Assembly: GCF_000226115.1 (NCBI RefSeq)
Contig: NC_016459.1
Coordinates: 3,974,501 to 4,038,500, forward strand
Direction: 5' to 3'
DNA from: Thermothielavioides terrestris NRRL 8126
Taxonomy: Eukaryota; Ascomycota; Sordariomycetes; Sordariales; Chaetomiaceae
Length of the DNA stretch: 64,000 nucleotides
The position numbers were made by a program, and so were the translations under genes. Under the pieces are notes generated by a model. It worked only from the letters and a program-made list of their open reading frames with translations. It had not been told where the DNA came from and searched no databases. Each line of letters opens with the position of its first letter. The first letter of the stretch is position 1. Below are positions 21,491 through 33,067 of this stretch, in pieces.

Positions 21491-24079
21491 CCGAGTTGCT
21501 AATCAAGACTGCGTTACTAGCCCTCAAGGTCTTGATTCCCATGTTATGGCTCCAGAGCAAACTCTCGCCGGCCAAGTTTCTCGTAGGCGGCACACTCCTC
21601 ATACTTGCTTCCCTTTTCTTTGACTTTTCGCCTTCCCACAACCCTCGCCGCCTGCGGCAGACAGCACAGGATATTATTGGCCGCCGGGCATCCCCCGATA
21701 TTATCCAAGGCTCAGCTTGAACTGTGACCTCGGTACATTCGCCCCAGAGATGCTTAAATGTGCATCACTAACGCTTAGCGAGTGAAGTCGGAGGCGAAGC
21801 TCAAATTCCTTCGCTCGACTCTCGTGCTCGGGCATGTGTCCACGAAGAAGGCGCCGGATCACAGTCCGTCGTCAAGCCAAGTGCTTCGACAGCGCTCAAG
21901 CAAGCATCCAAGCGGGCCGCTGACGTCGGATTCGGACAGAACTCGGCCCACAGAATGTAGGGTCCCCACATTCGGCTCACCACCAGGATAATGCTTGTGG
22001 TGGAGCGGGGATGTGCAATTTCAGTAAAAGGGGGTGCTCATCGCCCGCTCCTTTCCTGCCGAGTTGACCGACGCCGCGGCTCGGGAAACGTGTGGCTTGC
22101 CAGGCTAACCCGGCCGGCTGGCTCATGTGGTTCGAGACTCGAAACACCGGATCAGCACGAGGGTGACCGTCGAGAGAGAATACCCCGACTCAGGGCCTCG
22201 AGGTGACCCCACATTCCCGCCTTGAGGCTCTCGTCCACGACTGTCCACTTCGGCACCTTCCGCAAAGGGCCAACGCCAGAGGGCCAGCATATCAGCCAAA
22301 ATGGCAGGATACACTACACTACATCGTTGAGTTGAAGGGGAGGGATTCTGCTGTTCGCAGGGGGCCGCCAACACCCCCCCCCCCCCCCGGCGGCCGGGGC
22401 CGATTCCGTCGCAAAATGGGATTCCTGGAGGAAGCGAGACAGCCCGTCAAAACAAACTCTTCACATTATCTCAAAAGTCCCGTCCCCTCACATCATGCCT
22501 CCTACTCGAGACCGTGGCCACACCGGCAAGTGCGAAAAGCACAAATCTTTGATTCTCTAAATTGAATGATAGCGGCCACAACATTCCTCTCATCTTTTCT
22601 CGACCCTCACCCAAAGTTACGCACCTCCAAGAAGTCCGGGTGATGGATCTTCGGCGGGCTCCATCAGATCGATCAGTGTGACCAGATGACGCCGTTTCAT
22701 GAGCTGCATTGCGCAAGTCAGCCAGGCGATCATCCATCCATCCGCATGCCAAACCTTGACTCGGATCCTCTGATCACCGTGTCCCTGCCAAATAAACGCC
22801 CCATTAAGGACAGGGAAGCAAAAGCAGGGAAGAGCAAAAAATCATCCCCATGTCCACCACCGCAATGCCCCTGCCCTCCCCACCCAAACAAACTCTCCGC
22901 TTACAAACGTGAGCTCCACCCAGCGCCCCGTCTGCGCCAGGCTCTCGGTGTCCCGGGCCCTTGACCCTCAAAAATGCCCCAGAACGGCGGCGCCGCTCAC
23001 TCCGCCTCGAAGCAACTTTTCGGGCCGCAAAACAATCCGCGTCGCCGCCGTCCCAGAACGTGCTCTCCCAGCCACCCTGCCCCATTGTGCTCGCCGTCGT
23101 CACCACACAGCCGTTTCGCCCGGCAGCGTAATCACCCGCACGCTGCGTCGCTTGTGCGGCGGCAGCCTGAAGTCATCCTGATTGAATGCGGCATGCTGAA
23201 GCTACGAGGGGCTTGCGCTGTGTAGCGGTGCGGTCAGAAACTTAGCATACTCCTCAACGTAGGCTCGTATCGGTAGAGTATCCCGTTGAGACAGCCCTTC
23301 GTCATCCACAACGAGGTCCAGCCGGCGATCGCTGGGCCAGGGACATGGCAGCGACGGTGCCATCACCGCACCCTCAGAAGGATGGTCACTACACTACTGT
23401 GAAGCAAGGATAAGGAGAACTAATCTACCTAGTGTAAATAGGGAAAGGCTTGAGGATGGCAGAGCCATGTCAGTTCCGCAACCTCGGAAGAGAAACGTCA
23501 CACCGCGGCCGTTCTGTGCCATCAGACGATCAGCCATTGATCATCCGTCCCGGTCGCTCTTCTGACGCCATACATCAGTGAAGAGGATCTCATGTGGATG
23601 CAGCTCGATCGATCAGGCGGGATTAGGTTGTCGAAGACAAATTTTCAACCGCAACAAAGCACGTCCCACCTCAGGACAAATCTGCCATTGTCTTGCCTCT
23701 TGCACAGCAGTCGTGTCGGATGTTGGGAGTCCTGAGGTCGAGCTGAGCGGATGCCACGCACCTCGCTGACAAGCTTACGGAGAATGCGGTTTCGGCCAAA
23801 TGACGTCGGGGTCGGTTCAATATTGGACACAGCGACCAACTAGCTGGTGAGCAGGATCCTGCGACGCATGCCATGATTGTCGAGAAATATTCACACAGTG
23901 GCAATCCTGCACCACGGAGGAATTCTTTCAAGACGACACGAATAGTTAATTGCCTATTCAGCCGCGCGATCCCTTAATTTCGCGAACCACAGCCCAGCTG
24001 CGCGGATAATAACGCAAGAAACGCCCCCCGGCCCGTTTCCCCCCATCCCCCCCTACACAGTACACTAGTATACACTACA
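21491..24079. other. 2.6-kb gene-poor region, poly-C tract
   Basis: No convincing gene was found. A run of 15 C lies at 22374-22388. On the minus strand around 22850-23190 there are protein-like stretches (for example RLPPHKRRSVRVITLPGETA), broken by stops and in different frames. These may be a decayed gene, but I cannot name it. Confidence 0.4.
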
Positions 24080-24928
24080 CTACGCCAGCGCCACGCCTCC
24101 TCCCACCAACGCCGCCACCCCAGCCAGCACAGCCGCCTGGGCCTGTCCCGTCGGCCGCGCTCCGCTGCCACTCGACCTGCTCGTCGTTACCGACGAGGTG
24201 GTGGTGCTAGCAAGCAGGTTCTCCAGCCCAGCCGTGATGCTCACCGGGACGCTGTGAGCGGTAACGTCGGCGAACACGGTCGAGATGGTTTCCGTCACGG
24301 TCGTGCTGGCGGTGCCCCATGTGCTTGTGCCGGAGTGGGTGAGCACGGTTGGCGTGCTGGTCATCTGGCCTGTGCAGCTCGCCGACTTGGTGCCGTCGAT
24401 CTGGCAGGAGGCGGTTGCGTGCCTGTTGCGGTTCAAATACGGATAGTTGGTTAGTCAGCCAGCCAGTCAGTCAGTCAGTTGTGTGGTGTATGTGTGTGCG
24501 TGTGTTAGTGGTGAGGACGGGGGGCTGGTGTTTTCTTACACCGTGACGAAGGTCTCCTTGGTTACAGAGGGCTGGCCACCGGTCTGTCGGCCGTCCACGA
24601 TTTGCGAGACCCGCTGATGGACGGTCAACATCATCGCTGTCGGGTTGATGGTGACGCTCGCGCCGTCGATGTAGTTGCACGGGGCGTCCAGTGGCTGGCC
24701 GAAGTGTGCCGCATCCTGACTGGGCAGGGCGCATTTGATCCAATATTCTGTCTGGGATAGCGAAGGCACGACGCGTATGATGGAGGCCGAGATGGATAAG
24801 CTCTCAGTTGCTGAGGGAGGATCCATGACAAAAAGGCTGGTGACGTCGGACGCCGAGGTGGTTGTCGCGAATTGGGCAACTGCTGGGGCGACCGCAGCGA
24901 GAAGGGGAAGAAGAAGGTAGAGTGCCAT
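24080..24928 (-). CDS. Secreted Ser/Thr-rich protein, probably GPI-anchored
   Basis: Two exons (24928-24540 and 24422-24080) give 243 residues. The 117-bp intron has a GTAAGA donor and an AACAG acceptor and holds a short TCAG/CAGT microsatellite. The protein starts with a clear signal peptide (MALYLLLPLLAAVAPAVAQF). A middle domain with paired Cys and a Cys-containing segment (TASCQIDGTKSASC) follows, then a Ser/Thr-rich stretch and a hydrophobic C-terminal tail ending AALVGGGVALA. The order signal, compact domain, S/T stalk, hydrophobic tail is that of ascomycete GPI-anchored wall proteins. An upstream in-frame ATG at 25117 would hide the signal peptide and is rejected. Function unknown. Confidence 0.85.
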
Positions 24929-25990
24929 GCTGATTCGTGTTTGTTGAGGTCCGAGGTTCGCTAACCCAGTAGATACAGGGCTTTGAGGTCTGTCGGCAAC
25001 TTGGAATGTGAGTAGTGTTGCAGATCCTCTGAAGATGACCAGGACTGAAAAGGTCGAATCCAAGGTCCTAGATGGGATAGGATGGGAGTTGGAACCCAAG
25101 AAGTGATGCCGATTCATCTCATCATCCTATATATTCGGCGGATGCACTCTCACTCCAGTTTCGCAGTGTGCCGTGGCACAGCTCGGACTCTTCGCCCTCG
25201 GAAAGCTGGACCGCAGCATGTCACTGCCTCCCTCGCATTCTGTCGTCGCCGCCACACCTAGTGCTCTTCGTCATCCCCATGCTGACCATAGTTTTCTAGG
25301 CATTTTGCGCTCTGTACCACGTTGGGTTTTCGAGATCAAACTGTCCAGACCTGACATGTGTTATCGTGCCCATCCAGAGACATACTGCTTCTTAGCTGGC
25401 CGCCTTCTTGGCATGGGCCAAAGGCGGTTGGGGAAGCTACGAGCGGATTGAGGGGAGGCTTGATGCGCGTGGGGCTGGGTTGAGCGCGCTGCAGTTTACC
25501 GAGCTGTTTGTGATCGTGATTGCGGAGATGGAGATCAAGAGGCAGAGCAACGAGCAGTCGGGGGTAGTAGGGAAGGCTTTCACAACTCCAGGAAGTGGAG
25601 GTAGTCGAGAACAGTGGGTGATGAAGCAAGAGAGATGGAGCGGCGTGCCCGGAACTGTCGAAGCGGGGATTCTTGCTGGAAGAGATGAGTTCCACGCACC
25701 TCACCACTCCATGTCCTGGCTTTTGGGATCTAAATGTGCTTCTGAGACAATATCGATGGAATTCATTATCAAAGCCTTTCAACAGATGCTCAGTAATACT
25801 GACAAACCCCGACCCAAATATCCGATGTTGCGACGCCAGGTCCAGCCTGCGTACCATTAGATCAGTCTAGGTAGGATTCTACGCCAGATTCAGGAATCTA
25901 TGTAGCTGTAGACACATCAATAAAGTCATTAGGTGAACCGAACGGCACTGTACTATGTTAATTTGCCCCTTTAAGGTTTACTGCCCCTGA
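24929..25990. other. Intergenic region, no gene recognised
   Basis: The start of this interval is the promoter side of the secreted protein gene. Opposed frames of about 150-173 codons at 25336-25860 overlap each other, and neither has recognisable features. Confidence 0.4.
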
Positions 25991-26372
25991 TTAGAATCCG
26001 CCCGCGTTGTACACAATCCGATCTGCACCCCCTTTCCTCTCCACGGCTCCGTGGGCAGCGGCATCCAGTATCCGCTTCGACACGGCCGCACTCCCCGAGA
26101 GGCCCTCGCGCGCAATGAAGTAAGCAGCCAAGCCGGCAACATGGGGCGCAGCCATGCTGGTGCCGCTCAACCGCGCATTTGCGTGGTCACTCGAGTTGTA
26201 CGGACTCACAATCCCGACGCCAGGGGCAAAGATGCCGACAACATGCCCCCAGTTCGAAATATCCTCCTCTCGTTGTTGGCCTGCACGGATGTCCGTGGCG
26301 TGGGCCCGTCCGTTCCGAAGTGAAGATGCCCGACGCCACGCGGAGACTTGGCAATCTTTACTCAGCTGGTGC
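25991..26372 (-). pseudogene. Remnant of a subtilisin-like (S8) serine protease
   Basis: Only the C-terminal part of a subtilase is readable. It contains SNWGHVVGIFAPG and the catalytic-serine motif GTSMAAPHVAG (Ser codon at 26156-26158), ending at a stop at 25991. Upstream, the same frame stays open with weak similarity to a stop at about 26373. The catalytic Asp and His regions are absent, no signal peptide exists and no start codon fits. I read it as a 5'-deleted gene. A short gene with distant upstream exons cannot be fully excluded, but nothing supports it. Confidence 0.8.
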
Positions 26373-26625
26373 AGTTACGGCGTTGGGCGCTTCCTCACGG
26401 CAGAGGAACATGAACGAGTGTATTTTCCGTAGTTAAACGGAAAAACTACGCAGGGCCGGCCCTTTTCCCGACTTGGGATCGCAACGATCTGTCTAAACCT
26501 TGACTCGCTGCGCTTGACTTGCTCATCCGCAAGCAGTACTGGAGTCACGCAAGCATTCCCACGCACATCACGGAATCTGCTTGCGAGCTCTCCCTTGTAG
26601 CGTCCAAAGCTGGTCCGCCCACTGC

Positions 26626-27362
26626 TCAAGCCGAAGTCCCATCCGTCGTCCCAGCAGCCGCACCAGTGCCAGTACCAGTCCCGGCGCCCGCACCCGACCC
26701 AGCAGCCGCACCGGTACCAGTACCAGTCCCGGCGCCCGCACCCGTCCCAGTGCCCGTCCCAGTGCCCGTGCCGGCGTTAGCACCGGCGCCAGCACCCGCA
26801 GCCGTGCCAGCCGCGCCAGCCGCGCCGGTACCAGTGCCGGCACCAGTGCCGGCAGTAGCAGCGGCCCCCGCGGCAGCAGCACTGGCACTAGCAGCGCCAG
26901 CAGCCGTTCCCTTGCCCTTGCCCTTGCCCTTGCCCTTCCCCTTGCCCTTACCCTTTCCTTTCCCCTTGCCCTTTCCCTTCCCCTGCCTCTTGACCCGCAA
27001 GTACGAGCGCTCCTGCAGCCCCTCCTCGTCCGCGTCGTCGGCGGCGGCGACATCGACGGAGGTGGCATCCACGGCGGCGCCGCTGCCGGTATTGGCGGCC
27101 GCGTGCGCGGCGCCCGTGGCGGTGAGGTCGCGCGCGGGTACGACGGATGTCGCGAGGGTGGTGGCTGTTTTGGACGAGTGGTCAGTTGACTGACGCGCTG
27201 TTGTCCAGATACAGGGGGGGGGGGGGGGGGGGGTCGAGACGGGAAGAAGGGTTGGTGGTGTCTACCTGCTACGCCGCCCTTATGCTGCTGCTCTGCCAAG
27301 GCTGAACCCCCCAAAAGGAGGAGGGGGGCGACGGCGGTGAGGAAGGACTTGGTGAAATGCAT
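26626..27362 (-). CDS. Secreted Gly-Lys / Gly-Thr-Ala repeat protein with a Kex2-type site
   Basis: Two exons (27362-27266 and 27164-26626) give 211 residues. The 101-bp intron contains a 20-base homopolymer (G on the plus strand). A signal peptide (MHFTKSFLTAVAPLLLLGGSALA) is followed by about 75 ordinary residues. The dibasic sequence LRVKRQ, a likely kexin cleavage site, comes next, then about 11 Gly-Lys repeats, then roughly 95 residues of Gly/Ala/Thr/Ser repeats to the end. Cleavage would release a cationic GK-repeat head on a neutral low-complexity tail. I do not recognise a family. The exon junction is chosen because it keeps one frame from the signal peptide to the repeats. Confidence 0.75.
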
Positions 27363-30300
27363 TGTGATGGTTTTTCTTGGTTTTGGTTCGATTGGTTGGT
27401 TGCCGAGCCAGCGGTGTGTGGTTGGTTTAGAAGAGCGAAAAGTGATGGCTAGAAGCGAAAGTGTAGCAGTCGATGCTGTCTTGTTGGTGGATAAACAAAG
27501 TGGAAGAATGAATGAATTGCCTTGATGAAACAGTGACAGCTATCGAGGCTAGAGCGGGAACGGGATGGCCGTCTTTAACTACGTTACCGGCTGACGCGCT
27601 GAACATCGAAGCTCAGAATGGGAGTGGCGAGGTTGAGCCTCAGCTGAAGTGCCGGGACGTCTCAATTCCAAGGAGCTGGGACAGCATGTCAGTCCAAACA
27701 TCCCATGTTGTTTGACGTTGAGATGGAAAGTCACAGTTGAAACGGGATGCTCCCTGTGCGCTTGAGTCTTGAGCGCTCGGATGGTGTTGCCACCGAACAT
27801 TCGAAACGAGGGGTTCAGCCACACGTTACAAAACTCGGGCGATACGCCATGGGGAGAGTGGAGACGGTTGTGGACTTGAGCTTGTTTTCTTGAAACAATC
27901 GGAATCGCAGTGTACAACGCCTGAAAGCAAGTGGAGGGAGGGCAGGCCAGAATATGAGGGGTCTGGGGTGCTTTGGGCGAAGAACTCAAACCTCCAGGTT
28001 CCACCCCGCCCGACATTGCATTAATTTTCGCGAAGATCTCTGGCCTCATTATTTTCTTGGAATCAAACAGCCCAGGTTCACCGTGGCGCAGTGAGACACG
28101 ACACCAGGCAGCCGGGATCCTCTTGAAACCTGGCCCCAGGACTACTGCGAATAGCAACCAATTTGACGTCGAGCATACATCCTCTAGACCAAGACCGCCG
28201 CGGGTCGCCGTCTCTCACATCCAGCGTTGGGCTATGGTCGTGAGCTGCCGGACGTCCTTCTGCCGAGCCTGCAAGTTTTCGCTGATCTCTGAGCTCCGGT
28301 TGACCACCAAATGTCTGGCGCCTGCTGGAGAACTTCCAAGACTACTGACCACTGATATATAACAGCGTAATCAGTACGGCCATCACGTTGGGGATTTGGG
28401 TGGCGCAGTGGAAAGGAACAACTAGCACCCGAATGCCTGCCCATACCGAGGTTCATGACTGGGCGGAGCTGGGTTCATGGAATGCCTCATGCTGTTGGTG
28501 CAGGCACCGGGTTCATCTCGTCACTCATCACGGTAAGGTTAAGGAGGAGTGGAGGCATTCTCCATCCAAAAGGGCCAGAAGGCTTCCATTGGTTCCTTGG
28601 GAAGATGAGGCGTGTGGCCAGGGAGCTGTGGCTGGCCCTTGGTAAGTCCAACATCTTGGCAGGCAGGTTCCGTCAACGGGACCCGGTTCTCCGTTCTGGC
28701 GATTCCATACCGCAGGAGAGTGAAGATGAACAAACAAGATGACAACAACTGCCCTTACCGTGTTGCAATCCTCCCTACTCTGCAATCCGTCGGGCTTTGG
28801 CAAGCCAAACGAACTCTCACATCCCGGCTCTCAGCTGAGAACGAAGCCGTGCGTCGGTCTAAACAGGAACCAAAAGCTGAGCTCGTTGGCTTGAATGGCT
28901 GCTAATCATTTCCGCGACAGGAAGACATGCAGACATTTTCCGCATACGTGGTTCTCGGTTGATGGGAAACAAGCAGGTAACCGCAACTCTGTTGTGGAAT
29001 GCATGAGACATACTGGACAGCGCTGTAAGCCATACCGCTAATAGAATTGATCTATCGCTTCCCCGCAGCATCTGTGTGACTTGGACAGCTTCATTCGCCC
29101 CAGCATGCCGGAAACCAAGCAGCGGCGCGCGCCAAAGGGTTACCAGCCGCTTCAGCTGTGGCCGGGAAAAGCAGCCGCTAGCCGCCGACAACTCGCAGGT
29201 GCTGAATCCCCTGAACAGGGATAAGTACATGTTATGCTCTCGGCATGTAGACGATGGTTGACAACCCGCGACCCTTCCCGTGGCAGAAAAGGGGCATTGA
29301 TGCGGGGCAACGCAACTTTAGAAGCAGAGGGGGCGGGCTTCCCGCATAGAGTCCCCGACTCGCATATCGTGAAAGCATCCCCGGATCCGTAGCATATATG
29401 CGGGTCGGAGCAAGCAGTGTGTGGCTTTATTGATTCAGCTGGCTCTGGGGCAGTCGTGGACCAGCGGCAGACCGGCGTCGGCTGCAGAGCCCCGACGATC
29501 GTTCGATCCCTCGCCGATGGTTCTTCCGAGAATAAGATGTCCTCGGGTTTTCGGCTATCAGAGACAAGTACGGATACTGTCAACACAAAATTACACCATA
29601 ACAATGTTACCCTTGTGCCTGCACACGGATGTTTAGGTAGGAACGGAATAATATCTAATGTACTTACTTCGTGTCTTTCAGACCAGGCTTGGACCATCTC
29701 CCAGCGGAGCCTTCCTCCTGGTGAGACACATGCGACAGCCTGCAGCAGCGGATGATGCCTCTCCCCCCAGCATCCCAACGTAAGGGCCGGATCCCACTGG
29801 GACAGAATCATCTCCAGGATCGTGCTTTGCAGGAGATCTGCCCTGGAATCAGCAGTTGGGCTTGGTGACCTAAGGTAGCCATGTACTGGTGGGCTTACAC
29901 CGATATTGCTTAGTCTTAACCCAACACGCGCAAGATTGACCATGCATGAGCAATAGTGTTGAGTCTTGATGTATCTTCACAAAGAGCCACCAACATAGCA
30001 TCCCTCCTACCCGGGCCCCGGTCTCTGTTTAGACGCCCAACCCCGTCCACTGAGTAAAATAACGGCAGCAAAAGACACAACCGCAGTGTACCAGCCACAC
30101 CAACTGGAGACATGGGTGAACATTATTAGTCGGTCCCAGCCGGCCAGGCTATTGCTGCCGCTTTCCGTGCCTCTGCGGTTGCACAGCATCATGTCGAACG
30201 GAAGGGGAAAGAGGATGTGATGAATCAGGGAGCTTTACAGGGAAAACGAGGAAGATGAGGCATCAAGATTGGCAAACCAAAGCCGAGGAGCAGACGGCTG

Positions 30301-30465
30301 CAGCCTATCCCGAAACCATCGGCGCTCGTGCCTGGCTGCAGAGACTCGTCGTCCAAGTTGGCAACTCGTTACGAGATGATCCATGGTTCTGGAGACACAG
30401 AGAAGGCTATAAAGCCCTTATCCTCTCCCACCACTCTGTCCAGACTCGACCTCAAACAGAGCACA
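27363..30465. other. 3.1-kb region without a supported gene
   Basis: Many frames of 60-260 codons occur on both strands. The longest, minus 29152-29943, has neither recognisable motifs nor clear splice structure, and overlaps plus-strand frames. Nothing here can be named. Part must be the promoter of the secreted repeat protein gene. Confidence 0.4.
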
Positions 30466-30545
30466 TGTTGGACCACTGAGCTAAAAACTTTGGTTGCCCC
30501 ATTTGTTGTTATTGGGACTTAGCTCAGTGCGGTTATGTTCTGACA
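30466..30545 (+). mobile_element. 80-bp LTR-like element, copy 2 (solo)
   Basis: The second copy of the element at 4895-4974 lies in opposite orientation, 78 of 80 bases identical. It runs TGTTGGACC..TTCTGACA and is flanked by a perfect 5-bp repeat, GCACA (30461-30465 and 30546-30550). It sits 88 bp upstream of the hydrophobin start codon, so its right part probably lies in the promoter or leader of that gene. Confidence 0.87.
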
Positions 30546-30633
30546 GCACACACGCACCCAACCAGCAAGCCAACAAATAACAGCCAACCATCCAAAGACC
30601 AGCAATCAATCCACACCCACACCACCCAGCAAA

Positions 30634-31128
30634 ATGCAGCTCACCAACCTCCTCCCCGCCCTGGCGACCCTCGCCATGACCGCCGCGGCCCTCCCGACGG
30701 CCGACAACGCCAAGGCCAACGCGGTCACCGCCCGCACCGACGGCGGCAGCGGCAGCGGCAGCTCCGGCTGCGACAACCACCAGCAGGCCGTCTGCTGCAA
30801 CGGCATTCTCGGCTGCCTCGTGTCCCTGCTGGGCAGCAACTGCGCCGGCTCGACGTACTGCTGCTCGACCAACGATGCGCCGGTGGGTGGTCCCCCCTTC
30901 TGCCCTTCTTCCCCTCTGCACTTCCCACCTTCTTCCGTTCTCCCACCCACCACAACTTCCCCGCGCCACCAACAGCAATAATACCCCATCCGGTGCTGTC
31001 TTTGATATTACAATTCAACGTCGTGTCCTTGGCAAGGCTGACAAGCTGTTTGTGTGTGTGCGTGTGTATGGGGGTGACAGGGCACGCTGATCGATATCAA
31101 CCTGCTCAACTGCGTCTTCCTGCGCTAA
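30634..31128 (+). CDS. Hydrophobin
   Basis: Small secreted amphipathic protein that coats hyphae or spores. Two exons (30634-30882 and 31081-31128) give 98 residues. The intron starts GTGGGT and ends GACAG. A signal peptide (MQLTNLLPALATLAMTAAALP) is followed by a Gly/Ser linker and the eight-cysteine pattern C-x7-CC-x5-C-x8-C-x5-CC-x17-C, typical of hydrophobins although the spacing between the CC pair and the fourth Cys is short. The second exon supplies the last Cys (LIDINLLNCVFLR). I cannot assign class I or II with confidence. An 80-bp retroelement relic lies immediately upstream. Confidence 0.9.
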
Positions 31129-31792
31129 GCAAGCGTGGAAGGAAGGACGCTCGGCTCGGCATAGCTGGCGAGGAATCAGGAACCCGGCCGGGGATTGAAA
31201 AACAGTGTGTTTTTCTTTGGCGGCGCTTCAAGGCAGTTGGGGTTATCTGTCTCTGCCTGTGGCAAGCTCCTTACGCACTTCCGAGAATCAAAACTGGATT
31301 CTTGCATGATTCGATCAGTTGCTGGCTGTTTGGCATTGAGGGTGATTCGTCCCAGAGGACGCTTGCTATTGTGTCCTCGCCCTGAGACCGTACCGCAGAA
31401 TATATACGTGATGGGACCGGATGGCTCGCTTGCATGTCATGGCGGTGAATGACAGCAGTTGCATGCCGCTTGTTGCCCTAAAGCTGTAAGCGGTGTAACT
31501 TTGAACTTGCGATTTCGCCTTGCCTCCTTCCTACGTGGTCCGTTGGCGGACCTCGGCGGCCTTTGTCCGGTTTGCGGTGCTAGTTGAACAGAGCTGAAGA
31601 CTCGGCTGGCGCTCAACAGAACTCGCACTCTCTTCACCCATATCGCAATGCCCGTTCCCATCTTCTGTTCTCGGGTCCAAGGATCCCTCTCGAAGGGTTC
31701 GCGCTCACTCCCTTCCTCCACCACCCACGAACGTAAAGTGACCCTGTCGGAGCGGCGCGGGCATGACCAGGGCCGCGCCCTCAACACCCATC
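31129..31792. other. Intergenic region between convergent genes
   Basis: This should contain the 3' ends of the hydrophobin and of the minus-strand HTH protein. No other coding signal is visible. Confidence 0.5.
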
Positions 31793-32474
31793 TCACTGCT
31801 GAGACGCCATCTCCGGTTGATAATCCGGCGGTGGCTGTCCCGACCCCAGTTGCTCGACAAGTCGTTGTTCAACATCGACAGGCTCTCCCAATCGCTGCCC
31901 AGGCTCAGGCTCAGGCGCAGTAACTGGCTCATTTGGACCCAACGCGCTCGCTTCCCCAGCCTGCTCGGATTGCCCAACCTGTTCCAATTGTCCAGTTTGC
32001 TGAACCGGCGACCTGTGGGACGACGAGTCAGTGATGAGCACGAGGCCTGCACGTCATGCCGGAATGAAGAGTTTTGCCAACTAGCAACAACAAGCAACGC
32101 TGCGGCATGAGACGGCATGAGATGGCATGAGACGGCATGAGATGGCATGAGACGGCATGGCATGAGACGGCATGAGACGGAAAGATCACTCACTTGGCTT
32201 CGCCCATGACGGTGTCCTGCCGGCCGGCGGGCACGCTCGCGGGCTCGGCGTTCTGCTTCTTCTTGGGCGCCTCGCCCTTCCTGGGCCGGCCCGAGCGGAC
32301 GCCGACGGTCGGGGTCTTCTTCTTGAGCGCGTACTTGATCTGGTGCAGCGAGTAGCCGGTGATCTTGGAGATCTGCGTCGGCCCCATGCGCGCGTCGCGC
32401 GACAGCGTCTGGATCCGCAGCAGGTCCTCCACCTTCAGCTGCGGCCGGCCCACGCTTCCGGGCGGCCGACCCAT
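31793..32474 (-). CDS. Small HTH protein with AT-hook-like motifs
   Basis: Two exons (32474-32194 and 32012-31793) give 166 residues. The 181-bp intron has a GTGAGT donor and a CACAG acceptor and contains a tandem repeat. The protein starts MGRPPGSVGRPQ and carries a compact helical segment resembling a helix-turn-helix (about 15-52, with TQISKITGYSLHQIKYALKK). An AT-hook-like RSGRPRKG and a lysine cluster follow, then an acidic Gln/Pro/Glu-rich tail encoded by exon 2. It is probably nuclear and DNA-binding. HTH segments of this kind also occur in fungal transposon-derived proteins, so domestication is possible. The frame extends 24 bases upstream, but only with a GTG, so the ATG at 32474 is used. 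Confidence 0.72.
32106..32180 (-). repeat. 10-bp tandem repeat (CATGAGACGG) in the intron
   Basis: About seven units of CATGAGACGG alternate with CATGAGATGG, with one truncated unit, inside the intron of the HTH gene. The alternation gives a 20-bp higher-order period. Confidence 0.85.
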
Positions 32475-32498
32475 TGGTGCCAGATGGATAGCCCGCAC

Positions 32499-33067
32499 AG
32501 CTACTTGGTTGAAGAACTGGGGATTTCGATCAACGTTCGCCGTCGTACTGCGAACGCGCGCCGTCGACGATGAGGTCGGGGTGGGAAATTACTGTCGTTG
32601 GCTGGCCCGTGGAGAAGTGGGGCTGCACCTCTTCCAGCCTTTACGGACGACACGAACTGCTTAGCGCCGTGGGTGGGGCCTGTTAGAACTTGCTAGAAAA
32701 GGTAAGTTATTGGCGCCCACTGCTTACCACAGTAAGGTGGGCACCTGACCAGGGCGCAGAACTTTTGGAATTGCCCGATTGCGGAGCGGTAACTCAACCC
32801 GTCAACAGCTGACAGCAAAATTGGCAGTTGCCAGGTGGCGGTGCTCAGCGGTGCTCAGCTCGCATCTTTGACTCAGCGATTCAGGTCGCAACAAGAAGGT
32901 GGGGTTAAACTTTCTCGGCAGTTATTCTTTGCACTGGTCACCCCATCGATTATTTTTCGCAAACCGCACGACAGCCCGACAAGAAATAGTGTAAAAGGCG
33001 CCCACCAATCCATAAAAGAGGATATTACTATCAGCATTATCTCGTGTAGGTACCAGGTAGGATCAGT
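32499..33067. other. Intergenic region, no gene recognised
   Basis: This lies upstream of the HTH gene and downstream of the GH18 gene. It is rich in short A/T stretches towards 33060 and has no supported coding sequence. Confidence 0.45.

Noticed and set aside
22804..23200. Protein-like fragments on the minus strand
   Set aside because: Fragments occur in different frames separated by stops; I could not join them with plausible introns or name a protein.
25336..25860. Opposed 173- and 150-codon frames
   Set aside because: They mirror each other on the two strands, as expected by chance in GC-balanced DNA, and neither shows a family signature.
27579..28157. 192-codon minus-strand frame
   Set aside because: No domain, signal peptide or conserved residue pattern seen.
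29152..29943. 263-codon minus-strand frame
   Set aside because: Long but featureless and overlapped by plus-strand frames; no protein family or splice pattern supports it.
32474..32498. Longer start for the HTH protein
   Set aside because: The upstream in-frame codon is GTG, not ATG.
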